Shown piece after piece: positions 1 to 8,012 of a stretch of DNA of 20,710 bases; the first letter of the stretch is position 1; every line of letters starts with the position of its first letter. Position numbers and translations under genes: made by a program. The DNA comes from Chara braunii (taxonomy: Eukaryota; Streptophyta; Charophyceae; Charales; Characeae). The notes below the pieces were generated by a model, which made no database searches, was not told the DNA's origin, and saw nothing but the letters and a program-made list of their open reading frames with translations. Where the stretch lies: assembly GCA_003427395.1 (NCBI GenBank), contig BFEA01000130.1:1077204-1097913 (forward strand), written 5' to 3'.

Positions 1-414
1 AAAAAAAAAAAAAAACCCACGAAAGCGGGAAATAACGAAAACAAAAGAAAAAAAAAGGTTGCGGCAGCGGGAAACGACAAACTTCGAGGCGCACACGCGG
101 GCAGTCGGGCAGGGTCGCACGCTCTCTACCCGTGCGTTGTTTCTCGGAATTCAACACATTTTTAGTTTTTGCCACTATTTCGGTTCTCCACACTATACTA
201 CCGACAGCCCTGATGAAACCGTGCTACCGGTCCCCCGAATTTCTTGACGTCGGAGGGAGTTGTGGACCTTCAAAAAAAAAAATAAAAAAAATCATTATTG
301 ACCTGCTTACCACACTGTGCGACGTTAGACGACCAGTCCCCACAGCGTAAAAAACCTCGGGGGTACCGGTAGCGGCGTTTCACGGCGGGTACCGGTAGTA
401 CAGAACGGAAAACC
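1..414. other. No gene seen; A-rich leader to a satellite array
   Basis: This stretch opens with a 15-base A run and another A-rich patch near 34-57. It also has an A-rich tract near 271-290 and short GGTACCGGTAG-type repeats around 361-400. The short open frames have no recognisable domain or biased composition. I see no gene, RNA gene or element boundary here. The last ~30 bases already resemble the unit of the tandem array that follows. Confidence 0.6.
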
Positions 415-1040
415 GGACGGGCGTTGAAAATTGAATTTGTGAAACAAAAACGAATCGGCGCGGCACTTATTTCATGGTCAAAATGATTTTTTTTTATTTT
501 TTCTGATATTTTTCCTTGAAGGATCACGACTTAATCCACAGACCCACAAATTTTCAGGCGATTTGATGAATTCTTCTGAGCTACAAATATCGCCAAAGTT
601 ACCGCTTGCAAATGGCGGGATTGGACCGGGCGGGCCACGAAAATTGACTTCGTGAAAAAAAACGAATCGGCGCGGCGCTTATTTCACGGTCAAAATGATT
701 TTTTAATTTTTTATGATATTTTTCCTTAAAAGACCACCACTTAATCTACAGATGCACAAATTTGCAGCCATTTGATGCATCCTTCTAAGCTACAAAAATC
801 GCCAAAGTTACCACTTGCAAATAGCAGGATTGTACCGGGCGGACCACGAAAATTGACTTCGTGAAAAAAAACGAATCGGCGCGGTGCTTATTTCATGGTA
901 CAAATGATTTATTTATTTTTCTGATATTTTTCCTTGAAATATCACGACCTAATCTACGGACCCTCAAATTTTCAGACGATTTGATGAAATCTTCTAAGCT
1001 ACAAAAATCGTCAAAGTTACCGCTTGCAAATGGCGGGACC
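415..1040. repeat. Tandem array of ~210-bp units, about three copies
   Basis: The phrase CGAATCGGCGCGG recurs at 451, 663 and 872, giving spacings of 212 and 209 bases. Each unit has the same order of blocks: CGAATCGGCGCGG, a CTTATTTCA block, a T-rich run, GATATTTTTCCTT, a block near TTTGATGNA, CTACAAA, GCCAAAGTTACC and CTTGCAAATGGCGGG. A partial unit precedes the first copy (about 415-450), and the last copy breaks off near 1036 into unrelated GGCCGGTGACG sequence. The copies differ by scattered substitutions and T-run length changes. This looks like a short satellite or the internal repeat of an unidentified element; it has no coding signal. Confidence 0.85.
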
Positions 1041-1328
1041 GGCCGGTGACGAACGGTCGCCGCCCCTCCGTAGAACCCGGCCCTAACTCACAGGGACTGG
1101 GGGGGTTCGGCAGCTGGGGGACTGGTGGTCTTAGCTTTCGACACACAGGCACATCCTGACGTGCCAGCAGCCTGATGCGGATACAGTTCAAAAAAAAGCA
1201 GTCCCCTAAAACATACAGGGACCNAGTCCGCCTCAATGGTTATCTCAATGAGCAATTCAGTATTTCAAAATCTATACGTGGGTTCAAACCCCAACCCGAC
1301 CACTGCAACCGAACTTCAAATACTTACT
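1041..1328. other. Unassigned spacer with tRNA-like relic and one ambiguous base
   Basis: No coding region is recognised. The base at 1224 is N. At 1278-1294 there is a T-arm-like stretch: GTGGG, a seven-base TTCAAAC loop, then CCCAA, with GGTTCAAACCC resembling a pol III B box. About 35-40 bases upstream, TCAATGGTTATC resembles part of an A box or D arm. No complete cloverleaf can be drawn and no anticodon arm is evident, so this is at best a decayed tRNA or tRNA-derived SINE head. Confidence 0.3.
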
Positions 1329-1345
1329 AATATATTATATATATA

Positions 1346-1377
<32 letters not shown>
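1329..1377. repeat. TA then TG microsatellite
   Basis: An AT-only stretch (TATATTATATATATA) runs into an uninterrupted TG run from about 1350 to 1377, followed by a degenerate GGGTG/GCGGG tail. A similar TA-to-TG composite occurs again at 1907-1970. Confidence 0.95.
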
Positions 1378-1384
<7 letters not shown>

Positions 1385-1469
1385 CGGGCAGGCGTGTGGG
1401 TGCGTTTGGCCTCCAAACTTTTTGTCTTTTCCCGCTTCGTCTTCCGCGGTGTCCGGACAACCATGCCCG

Positions 1470-1650
1470 CTTCGTCTTTTCCGCAAAAAGAAAAGCGAGT
1501 GAGAAATGAAGTGAAAAACAAAATAAAAAGAAATAAAAAGTCTTTTCCACGAAAAGAAAAGCGACTGACAAACGAAAAAAAAAAAAAAACCAAAAGAAAA
1601 GCGAGTGAAAAACAAAATAAAAAGAAAAGAAAAAAGGAAAACGACGCGTT
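1470..1650. repeat. Purine-rich imperfect direct repeats
   Basis: A unit resembling TCTTTTCCRCRAAAAGAAAAGCGA followed by TGAVAAAC and A-rich sequence appears near 1476 and 1541, and partially near 1592. Within a unit, CTTTTC and GAAAAG can pair as a small hairpin. A 15-base A run interrupts the array near 1576. Both strands give long Lys/Arg- or Phe/Ser-rich open frames, which are products of base composition and not genes. Confidence 0.7.
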
Positions 1651-1906
1651 CTTGCTATTTGACGGCGGGCGCTTCGAGATGTTCCCTCTTATCGACGCCC
1701 GCCGCCGCACGGCCTTGTGGGCGCGCTCTTTCGTTCCTTGGCGCGCTGTGAACAATTCGGTACGCGCACCGCTCTGCACACAACCGCTCCCTCGATCGCC
1801 TTCATCCCCCGGCCCGCATCAAAAGTTGAACCCGATTCCGGCGCGCAGAGGACCACCGACCTCCCCCCGCGGCCAATGCTCCTTAAGGGTTAGGATAATT
1901 CTTTTT
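1651..1906. other. Unassigned GC-richer spacer
   Basis: This is ordinary-complexity, GC-rich sequence between two low-complexity tracts. Open frames continue through it from the purine-rich repeats on both strands, but I recognise no domain and no promoter or RNA structure. Confidence 0.5.
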
Positions 1907-1940
1907 AATATATATATATATACATTCTAAATGTATATAT

Positions 1941-1970
<30 letters not shown>
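1907..1970. repeat. TA palindrome followed by TG microsatellite
   Basis: A TA run leads into a perfect 11-base inverted repeat (ATATATACATT at 1916-1926, AATGTATATAT at 1930-1940, three-base loop), then a nearly pure TG run from 1941 to 1970. The order matches the composite at 1329-1377. Confidence 0.95.
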
Positions 1971-1971
<1 letters not shown>

Positions 1972-2002
1972 CCAGGGGGAGGGTAGGGAGGACCTCCCCC
2001 AC

Positions 2003-2026
2003 CAATCAATCAATCAATCAATCAAT
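2003..2026. repeat. CAAT tetranucleotide microsatellite
   Basis: Six consecutive CAAT units, running directly into an A/T-rich stretch with several T and A homopolymers (2027-2120). Confidence 0.95.
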
Positions 2027-2139
2027 TAAAAAAATAACAATTAAACAAGAATTTTTTATTTTTATTTTTTTCCCACACACAAAAAACGACCCCCCGAAAA
2101 ATATTTTTTTTACTTTTTTTTGTTCGAGGGGATAGGGTC

Positions 2140-2318
2140 GGGGTTCTGGAACCCCAATCCGAAACCCCCACCCCCAACCCCCTCTTCCCTCGGTCGTTGC
2201 GGGTCGCGGCAGACCGCAGTCGCCTCGGTCAAAACCGCGGTCGCGGGCCGCGGCCGTGCCCGCGGTGACCGCGACCGCTGGTGTTTCATAACCTGGTAGG
2301 GCTTCGTAACCAGGATAT
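2140..2318. repeat. Cluster of GC-rich inverted repeats
   Basis: Three separate inverted repeats occur within 180 bases. The first is a perfect 7-base stem with a 2-base loop, GGGGTTC at 2140-2146 and GAACCCC at 2149-2155. The second is a perfect 10-base stem, GCGGTCGCGG at 2237-2246 and CCGCGACCGC at 2269-2278, with further GGCCGCGGCC palindromes in its loop. The third is a 10-base stem with one mismatch, ATAACCTGGT at 2288-2297 and ACCAGGATAT at 2309-2318. Such clustering is typical of foldback or MITE-like ends, but I find no matching partner elsewhere in the window. Confidence 0.7.
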
Positions 2319-2653
2319 GATGGTTGAGACATCGGTACGCTGGTCGGGTAAATATGCACTGGAGTAACATGGTTTTGGTTATATCGGCTTCCAGATTATC
2401 TTAATTTGTTCTCATTTTTCATTAGTAATTTCGTTGTTTTCGGTTGGTGGTCTTGAGAATGCTTTAAGATTCTCGGGACCTCTTCCCACTAGTTTTAGGC
2501 TTCTTAGATATTGTTCTATTCACGGATCTGCGGTGGTTCGATGCCAGAACGAGGCTGGTTGGTGCTGGGGTGGTGCCTTGTCACCTGTTGATAAGAGGAG
2601 CGTGAGGCCTGGTAAAGAGATCTGGGGGTGCTTTGGGGCGGGCATTCTAAGGG
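2319..2653. other. Unassigned flank outside the PLE 3' end
   Basis: No gene is supported. An open frame at 2434-2715 crosses the end of the Penelope-like element, and its last residues are encoded by the element's terminal repeat, so it is not an independent gene. Because 2654 is where the two terminal repeat copies stop matching, this stretch is most likely the DNA into which the element inserted, or an older repeat. Confidence 0.5.
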
Positions 2654-2772
2654 GTGGAGATAAACTCATGCAACAAAGCAAGCCATGTGAGAACACATTC
2701 AGGCCACGAAAATGACGAGAGGAAGAAAGAGAAAGGTGAGAAGAAAGAAAGAAAGAAAGAAGAGTAGCGGAG
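2654..2772 (-). repeat. PLE terminal repeat, 3' copy (matched part)
   Basis: This 119-base stretch is repeated in the same orientation at 7894-8012 with about six substitutions and no indel. It includes a GAAA-rich purine tract (seen as TTTC on the element's own strand). Homology stops at 2654, which marks the 3' end of the element. On the other side the partner is truncated, so the repeat probably continues to higher coordinates and includes the hammerhead-like fold at 2869-2920. Direct terminal repeats of this kind are the pseudo-LTRs of Penelope-like elements. Confidence 0.8.
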
Positions 2773-2868
2773 TCCCCCGAGTGCGTCAGCTCGAAAAATT
2801 TTCAACCAAAGCTGACAAGTGATAAAATGGCGTTGAGCGCCGTAACGTGAAAGCCCCGACTGGTGATT

Positions 2869-2920
2869 ACCCTACACGTGTTTCGGCCGGTCCACCAGTA
2901 TACCGGCCATCCTTAGGGGT
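2869..2920 (-). ncRNA. Degenerate type I hammerhead ribozyme in the PLE terminal repeat
   Basis: On the minus strand the order of parts matches a minimal hammerhead. Stem I is ACCC (2920-2917) with GGGT (2872-2869). The first core block is CTAAGGA (2916-2910), against the consensus CTGANGA. Stem II is a perfect 7-bp hairpin, GGCCGGT (2908-2902) with ACCGGCC (2891-2885). The second core block is GAA (2884-2882). Stem III is only AC/GT around an ACGT loop (2881-2874), and the cleavage-site base is A at 2873, giving a GTA triplet. Very short stem III is typical of hammerheads known from PLE pseudo-LTRs, where they are thought to process the RNA. Two defects suggest inactivity: invariant G5 is A (2914), and one unpaired T (2909) lies between the core and stem II. 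Chance cannot be fully excluded. Confidence 0.55.
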
Positions 2921-3000
2921 GGCGCTGGTTGACGAATAAGAAAGACAACAAACCTAATATAGTAACCGCAAAGCCCAGGACCACTGAAGAGGGTCGAAAA

Positions 3001-3090
3001 ACCATGTACCCGGTACCAGAGTGAAACCTGAGGTGGGACCAAAGAATAAAGCACCACATACCCGGTGCCAAGGTGGAACTTGAAGCTATA
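3001..3090. repeat. 52-bp tandem duplication in the PLE 3' region
   Basis: ACCATGTACCCGGTACC at 3001 recurs as ACCACATACCCGGTGCC at 3053, and the following TGAAACCTGAGG recurs as TGGAACTTGAAG. The period is 52 bases, with about one change in five. It lies between the end of the RT remnant and the hammerhead-like fold, so it belongs to the element's 3' untranslated or terminal-repeat region. Confidence 0.6.
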
Positions 3091-3174
3091 TCACAGCAAA
3101 AATAACCCAGGGCCAAATTTAGCGGGCCCAGTTCGTAAGACAACGAACCCAATCTGTCCAGACCCCCCCTACCT

Positions 3175-5986
3175 TAGTGTTAAGGTTCGTAAGTGCCTTG
3201 TCAAAGATATTATCTGGAAAGTCTCTCCTCCGTAATTCCATTTTAAGACTAAACATATAAGAAGCCTCCGCAGCGGGCAATGTGCCCATATCATAAACCT
3301 TATGAAAAAAAGAGGTAATAACTGCAGCCTTTTGCTTTTAAGTTTTTACTGCAAAAGGAACTGAAATTCTGCAAGTTACGAAAAACAATGCTAGCACCAT
3401 CCAAGATAGAATCCTTGTTCTTATGCAAAGGCTGACAGTAAACCTTAGCTGGCTACTCCCGTACCAATAAGCGACAACCTAAATGCAATCATTGAAGGTC
3501 CTCGCTAGCGCTTTCCAAAGTCAAGTGCTGATCGTAGCAGGATTCCTTAAAGGTGGAAAGTATCGTAAAAACCTTCTCCTTAGACCTAGCCTTCTCTATC
3601 TCGTATTTAACGAAGATAGAAACGTCATCAATCAATCTACAACCTTTGACCAAACGTGCATCATTTCGTAGACCCCGAAGGAAGGTAAATTCATTATGAA
3701 CACACATAAGATAAGCAAGAGTCGGGCTCGAGGATTTCCCATTGGTATTCCTAAATGCTGCTTGAGCACATTCCCCATGGCCATAGTATAAGTATTGTCC
3801 AGGTCATACGCAACATAGCTAATTAGCAATGAGAAATTTACCGACTTATAACCAACCTCACTAACTGCTGACCTACATAATCTAACTTGCTTCTTACGGC
3901 CGTGGACCAAACATTTATAGAATCCTTTTTCCTCAAAAATACTCACTGCCCACTCCACGGCCTTCAAAATCGCCGAGTGAGGAAGCTGGCATAACATTTC
4001 CTTAACGTCAAAACTTTCGGCTACCAATTCGTCACCCTGATGAACATCCCTATTGACTGACTACAGAAAAGAAGGTAGGACATTCGTGCTAAAAAGGTTG
4101 AAATGACTGAAAGCCAGCAACCGTTTCAAAAACTCATTCACACAACGTGAGGCTATCATAGAAGCTCGCCGAGATGGCTCAGACCAAGAAGGACAGATCG
4201 GCCTCCATTTGCTCACATCCTTATGTTTAGGTATAACATAGGATCTTTCCAGTTTACCACTCCCAATCCAAGGTGCCAGATGTGCAAACTTCCTTATTTT
4301 GTACCCATCCTTGCATTTACTCAGAATTTCCTCCTCACTACAGTTGACAACTTGCAACCCTAAATTATCCGTGAAAAGTTTCTTCATTCCTTGAGAATGT
4401 ACCACAGGGCAGCAGGCGTATGTATCGCCAATATTATGATCCAGTGGACAAAGCACTAGCTCTTCAAAACAAGGCCCATATTCTAGAACTTCCCTTTCCA
4501 TAGTAAATCTGCTACCTCTACCCTCATGTGTAAAGCACCCACTTCAGAAAGCAAAGAAGACGAAACCTCGATGTTCCTACCAAAGAAAGTGGACAGGGAG
4601 GAACTAATCTGTTTCCTGAGCTGACCAATGTTAGAAGAGTAATTTGGAGAGACAATATCCTTAGAGTTATCGAGATAGGGTGGAAGAAAACTAACCTGAC
4701 TAAATCGAAAGGCTACATGTCCATTCACACGAGGAAAGACAACATCAGTGTTGGTACATGAACAGACGGGATCCGAAACAACAGAGTAACTTCGAAAATT
4801 ATGTATTAAGTCCCCAACACACCGATTTTTTGTCCATACCAGCCTAAATCGGCGGCAAACTGAGTCCAAATACAAAGGGGGTAGGTCAAGACTTCTTATG
4901 ACCTTCTTACAAACATTCTGAACCTCGTCCTGGACCAACCAATTGTCAAATCTAATCCTAACAACGAAACGAGCCGATAGACAAAGAGAAAAATTTTTGC
5001 GGCAAACATTGGACAGAATTGTCTTGAGAGTAGTACGAGATCGTTTACAAGAAACCGTCCTTACCGCATCGTACAACCTGATGAGGTTTTCGAGGTTATA
5101 ATCCACCAGATCCTTCCTTGAGGAGGGGGAACTAAGAAATCGAATGAGTGTACTTTTAAGAGGTAAAGAGTGCGAACAAAAGCGCGAAACAGTATGGAAA
5201 GAGACATGGAATCCCGGTTTAAACCAGGATCGACAGTTCTTCATGAGAGACATGAGAAGATTAACAGCGGATAAGGTGGAGGATCCGAAAAGATGGCGAA
5301 CCAGTTTCCATTTCTTGGAGAACGAAGACCCAGACGAAAAAGTAATCAGGAAAGGAGTTGGAACTTTAAGATCAATGACCTGTTGAAGAATAGAAATTAA
5401 GCTGGCCGATTTACAACCAAAGGACGATGAGAATATAAAAGGGTCCGGATTGTTTCGAGTGTCGTACCGAGAAGGGAAGAGAGAGAGGCGGCCCCGACAT
5501 TCCCTTAATTTCTTACGCAATCTTTTCCTTCTACGGTCTACCTGGTTTACACGATCTACGAGAGAGTCTCCTTTTAACAGTAGAATTGAAGGCAGGACTA
5601 AAGAAATTAATAAAAAATTTCTCCATACCGAATAGATCCTACTCTAATGAAACGAAGATAGGAATAGCAACATAATGATTTAAACCAACTCTACGCAGCC
5701 ACCTGTACAATTTCCTATTACTCTTTATGCTGCCCAGCGGCATCGCCGTGGCAATATGCTCCTTCCATCTAATTGTAAGAGATCTCTTCGTACATCCTAT
5801 ATACACATGCCGATAATATGGAGAGACTAAAGCATAAACCACCGGACCAGGACAAGAGTAAAAATCGTAGTTCCTACTTAATAGAGCCCACAAGGAATCG
5901 CGAAACTTACCACACCAACTAATGCCTCCTCGAATAATGAGTAAAACGACCACCAAACGATAAATATAATGAAGCTGATCTGCACG
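3175..5986 (-). pseudogene. PLE ORF2: GIY-YIG endonuclease plus reverse transcriptase, broken
   Basis: This was the element's replication protein, nicking target DNA and copying the RNA. The first frame (5986-5639) holds the nuclease: VVY near residue 40 and VYIG about 10 residues later, then SLTIRWKEHI with the conserved Arg and His. It shifts frame at about 5640 into a basic linker that runs to 4483, then shifts again near 4490-4500. RT motifs follow: KWRPI (about 4210-4196), FDVKEM with the first catalytic Asp (4009-4007), GIPMG (3751-3737), another frameshift near 3735, and RLIDDV with the Asp pair (3629-3624). A thumb-like remnant containing SYMFSLKMELRRRDFP lies at about 3300-3180. A TAG at 4061-4063 separates the finger and palm parts. 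The original length was about 930 residues. No in-frame ATG decides the start, since upstream is only a TGA at 5987-5989. The permuted nuclease position supports a Chlamys-type PLE. The catalytic motifs are mostly intact despite at least four lesions. Confidence 0.85.
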
Positions 5987-6044
5987 TCAAACATCATAAA
6001 AATCACGCCAGCTCACGAAGGTGCGACACGCTCAGGGAGTGTCC

Positions 6045-7669
6045 TCACACAACATCGACCTCCTCATTCGATGTAGCGTACTGCTGCTCGCCATCCTCCT
6101 CCTCAGGAGGTTCCTTCTCCTTTAACCAAGCTGCGTAGTCCCGGCTGACCCTGATCTCTGCTACGTCAGCTCTAGATTGGTCCAACTTGATGTAGGTGAT
6201 ACCCTCGTCAGCACAAATTGCTTTCATATCAGCCTTCTTGGCATTTCGGAGCTCCTTGAGTCTGTTCTCCTTAAAACTCATAATCTTCGCCACCTCAAGA
6301 TCGTGAGCCACATCCTCAATACTATGAGGATTGCACTTCCCCTACTCTGTATCCTTCTCCTTTTCCTAATCATCCGACTCAACGTGCACCGTTTGAAAGC
6401 TTGCCCTTAGATTATGAGGTGTCGTTTTCCTCCCAAGGGGCTTCCGATACGATGCCCGCACACGTGAGGCACCCATCATAGTCATACACTCAAGTTTTTC
6501 CACTTCCTTGAGCGCCATGTCCTTCCCCTCCAACGCAGCCTTGTAAGCCTTCTGCAAAGCCTCCAGGTCCTTCGGTGTATACATTGCCGTACTGGATGGA
6601 TCACCCCGTTGCTTCCCTCTGGCTGGTTCCTCGGGTGGGCTGCTCTCAATCACAGCCCCTGCCTCCCTCTTGTTCCTCAGATTGAGAAACTCCTCCTTCA
6701 AACCCACAACGTCCTTCCTGAGATGAGTATTCTCTGTCCTGAGGGCGGAGACCTCCGCGGACTTCTCCTCCGAAGTCATACGGATGGTACCGAGTTCCTT
6801 CATGTGCAGTTGCAAAGCCAGGATCTTATCCTTCTTCGCATCGTCTGATTTTCCTTGTTCCTTTCAGCTTTTCAACTCTGCTATCTCCTCCTTCAAACGT
6901 TCTTCCTCACTTTGCCGATTCTTGGTCATCAATAGGGCCTCCTTCTCCTTACGTAGTGCATCTAATCAAGATTCACTCAGTTCCTCCGTGTTCCTGGCTC
7001 GCAGCTCTTCCAACTCTCTCCTCAGCTTAGAAACTTCGCTCTCGTCATCCTCGGGAATATCCACCTTCCTCCCAAGTGTTGACTCGCAAACTGCTTTCAC
7101 ACTAGTCCTTACAATCTTGCCCAGCTTGGCTTCTTGCTGCTCTCTTTCCTTCATAGCTTGAGTCCTTTTCTCCTCCTCGATTAGCACTTTCCTCTTCTCT
7201 TCTTGGAACAATTCTAAATTTTCCTTCTCCCGTTTACGTTGCTCCCTCTCCTCCATCTGTTCTGACAGCAGGCTATACATTCGGTCAACCTTCTCGTCTT
7301 GATCCTGATCCTTATAACCCCCTGCCCACTACTTAGTGTACCTCTGATTGTTGTTGTATCCTCACCGTTGTTATAACCTCCACTGTTTCTATAGCCTCCA
7401 CCACTATTGTAACCTCCCCCGTAATTGCCATTACTCCTGCTCTGCGGGCCTTGATAAGGGACGATCGCACTTGACGTGCGAGCTCCCTGCTATGGTGCCT
7501 GCAGAATGTCATTGTTGTCGCTCCAAATCGGACCACCCGCTCCACCTTCTCGAATTCGCGCAGCCATTTCTGCTCCATTGGGTTGGTGCCGAAAGGGACA
7601 TTCCCTAATAAAATGGCCAGGTAGCTGACAAAAATGGCAAACACTTTGTTAAGTCATCCTTCTTCTCAT
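6045..7669 (-). pseudogene. PLE ORF1: CCHC knuckle, Gly/Asn-rich linker, coiled coil, possible SAP-like end
   Basis: The frame begins at an ATG (7669-7667). A retroviral-type knuckle, C-X2-C-X4-H-X4-C, is encoded at 7639-7598 (CHFC, then GH, then REC). Next comes a Gly/Tyr/Asn-rich low-complexity linker (about 7450-7365), then a long Glu/Lys/Arg-rich coiled coil (about 7280-6500). The end contains LRNAKKADMKAICADEGI, which resembles a SAP-type helix pair (weak), and a Glu-rich tail. The coiled-coil part stays in one frame from 7331 to 6045, despite TAG 7329-7331, TGA 6966-6968, TGA 6864-6866, TAG 6366-6368 and TAG 6342-6344. Earlier lesions are TAA 7649-7651, TAG 7490-7492 and a frameshift near 7365. 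Such a protein would bind nucleic acid and oligomerise, as Gag or LINE ORF1 proteins do; that role is inferred. It ends 56 bases before the ORF2 frame opens, on the same strand. Confidence 0.7.
7598..7639 (-). other. CCHC zinc-knuckle segment of PLE ORF1
   Basis: Fourteen codons give Cys-His-Phe-Cys, four residues, His, four residues, Cys: a perfect CX2CX4HX4C spacing. It starts about ten codons after the likely ATG, so the knuckle sat at the extreme N-terminus, unlike Gag proteins, where it is C-terminal. Confidence 0.8.
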
Positions 7670-7893
7670 AAGGACTAACCCGTCCCTGCCGAGTCAAAAA
7701 GGTCGTACTAATAAGACCAACGATGATTGAGCGAAAAAAAAAGAAAAAGAAAAGATCTATGACAGGGAAATGACGACAAGAGCCGGACAGAACAAGGAAA
7801 TAGCAAAAGTCGGATGGAGTGGTCGTGCAGGCAAGCAGCACAATCACGCGGAGAGGGTAAAATCCCCCACCGGTTCTTTGCATATGTGTCGCA
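7670..7893 (-). other. PLE 5' leader between terminal repeat and ORF1
   Basis: No coding signal is convincing here. An A/G-rich tract (about 7732-7755) precedes ordinary sequence. On the minus strand this would be the leader between the 5' terminal repeat (ending at 7894) and the ORF1 ATG (7669). Confidence 0.5.
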
Positions 7894-8012
7894 GTGGAAA
7901 TAAAATCATGCAACAAAGCAAGCCATGTGAGAACACATTCAGGCCAAGAAAATGACGAGGGGAAGAAAGAGAAAGGTGAGAAGAAAGAAAGAAAGAAAGA
8001 AGAGTAGTGTAG
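7894..8012 (-). repeat. PLE terminal repeat, 5' copy, truncated by the gypsy LTR
   Basis: This matches 2654-2772 base for base in register, with about six substitutions. The match extends to 8012 (AGAGTAGTGTAG here, AGAGTAGCGGAG at 2761-2772) and stops exactly where the gypsy LTR begins with TGTGACGATCC. The remainder of this repeat, including its copy of the hammerhead-like fold, should lie beyond the 3' end of the gypsy element, outside the window. Confidence 0.8.
8008..8012 (+). other. Predicted 5' target-site duplication of the gypsy element
   Basis: TGTAG immediately precedes the LTR and belongs to the interrupted PLE repeat. Ty3/gypsy integrases usually duplicate 4-6 bases. The matching copy would follow the 3' LTR beyond base 20710 and cannot be checked here. 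Confidence 0.4.

Larger units (their letters stand above)
2654..8012 (-). mobile_element. Penelope-like retroelement with N-terminal GIY-YIG, interrupted by a gypsy insertion
   Basis: Read on the minus strand, the element runs from a 5' terminal repeat fragment (8012-7894) through ORF1 (7669-6045) and ORF2 (5986 to about 3175) to a 3' terminal repeat ending at 2654. ORF2 places a GIY-YIG nuclease before the reverse transcriptase. Classical Penelope/Athena-type elements instead have the nuclease after the RT or lack it; the permuted order is known for a PLE lineage (Chlamys/Naiad-type) in green organisms, protists and invertebrates. Direct repeats at both ends fit the pseudo-LTRs (pLTRs) of PLEs. 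The 5' copy is cut at 8012 by the gypsy LTR, so the true 5' end lies beyond the window. Many stops and frameshifts show that the copy is inactive. Assignment to PLE is firm; the subfamily is inferred from domain order. Confidence 0.88.

Noticed and set aside
210-245. CTGATGA followed by a small hairpin and later CGAA, resembling hammerhead core parts on the plus strand
   Set aside because: The GAA is not adjacent to the stem, and no stem I or cleavage triplet fits. A 7-base word is expected by chance in a window this size; another occurs near 4037.
1346-1930. Long open frame with Lys/Arg-rich product, and open frames on the opposite strand
   Set aside because: They span a TG microsatellite and purine-rich repeats. 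The products reflect base composition and no domain is seen.
2434-2715. 93-residue open frame, plus strand
   Set aside because: Its C-terminus is encoded by the PLE terminal repeat, and the same ending appears in the open frame at 7770-7955 for that reason; there is no domain.
5144-5386. Plus-strand open frame opposite PLE ORF2
   Set aside because: Antisense shadow of the linker between the GIY-YIG and RT parts.
7770-7955. 61-residue open frame with the same last residues as 2434-2715
   Set aside because: The shared ending comes from the duplicated terminal repeat, not from protein conservation.
3425-8012. In-frame stops used as proof of C-to-T decay
   Set aside because: Every stop codon can arise from CAA, CAG or CGA by one C-to-T change, so the stops alone do not show a mutational bias; only the LTR comparison bears on this.
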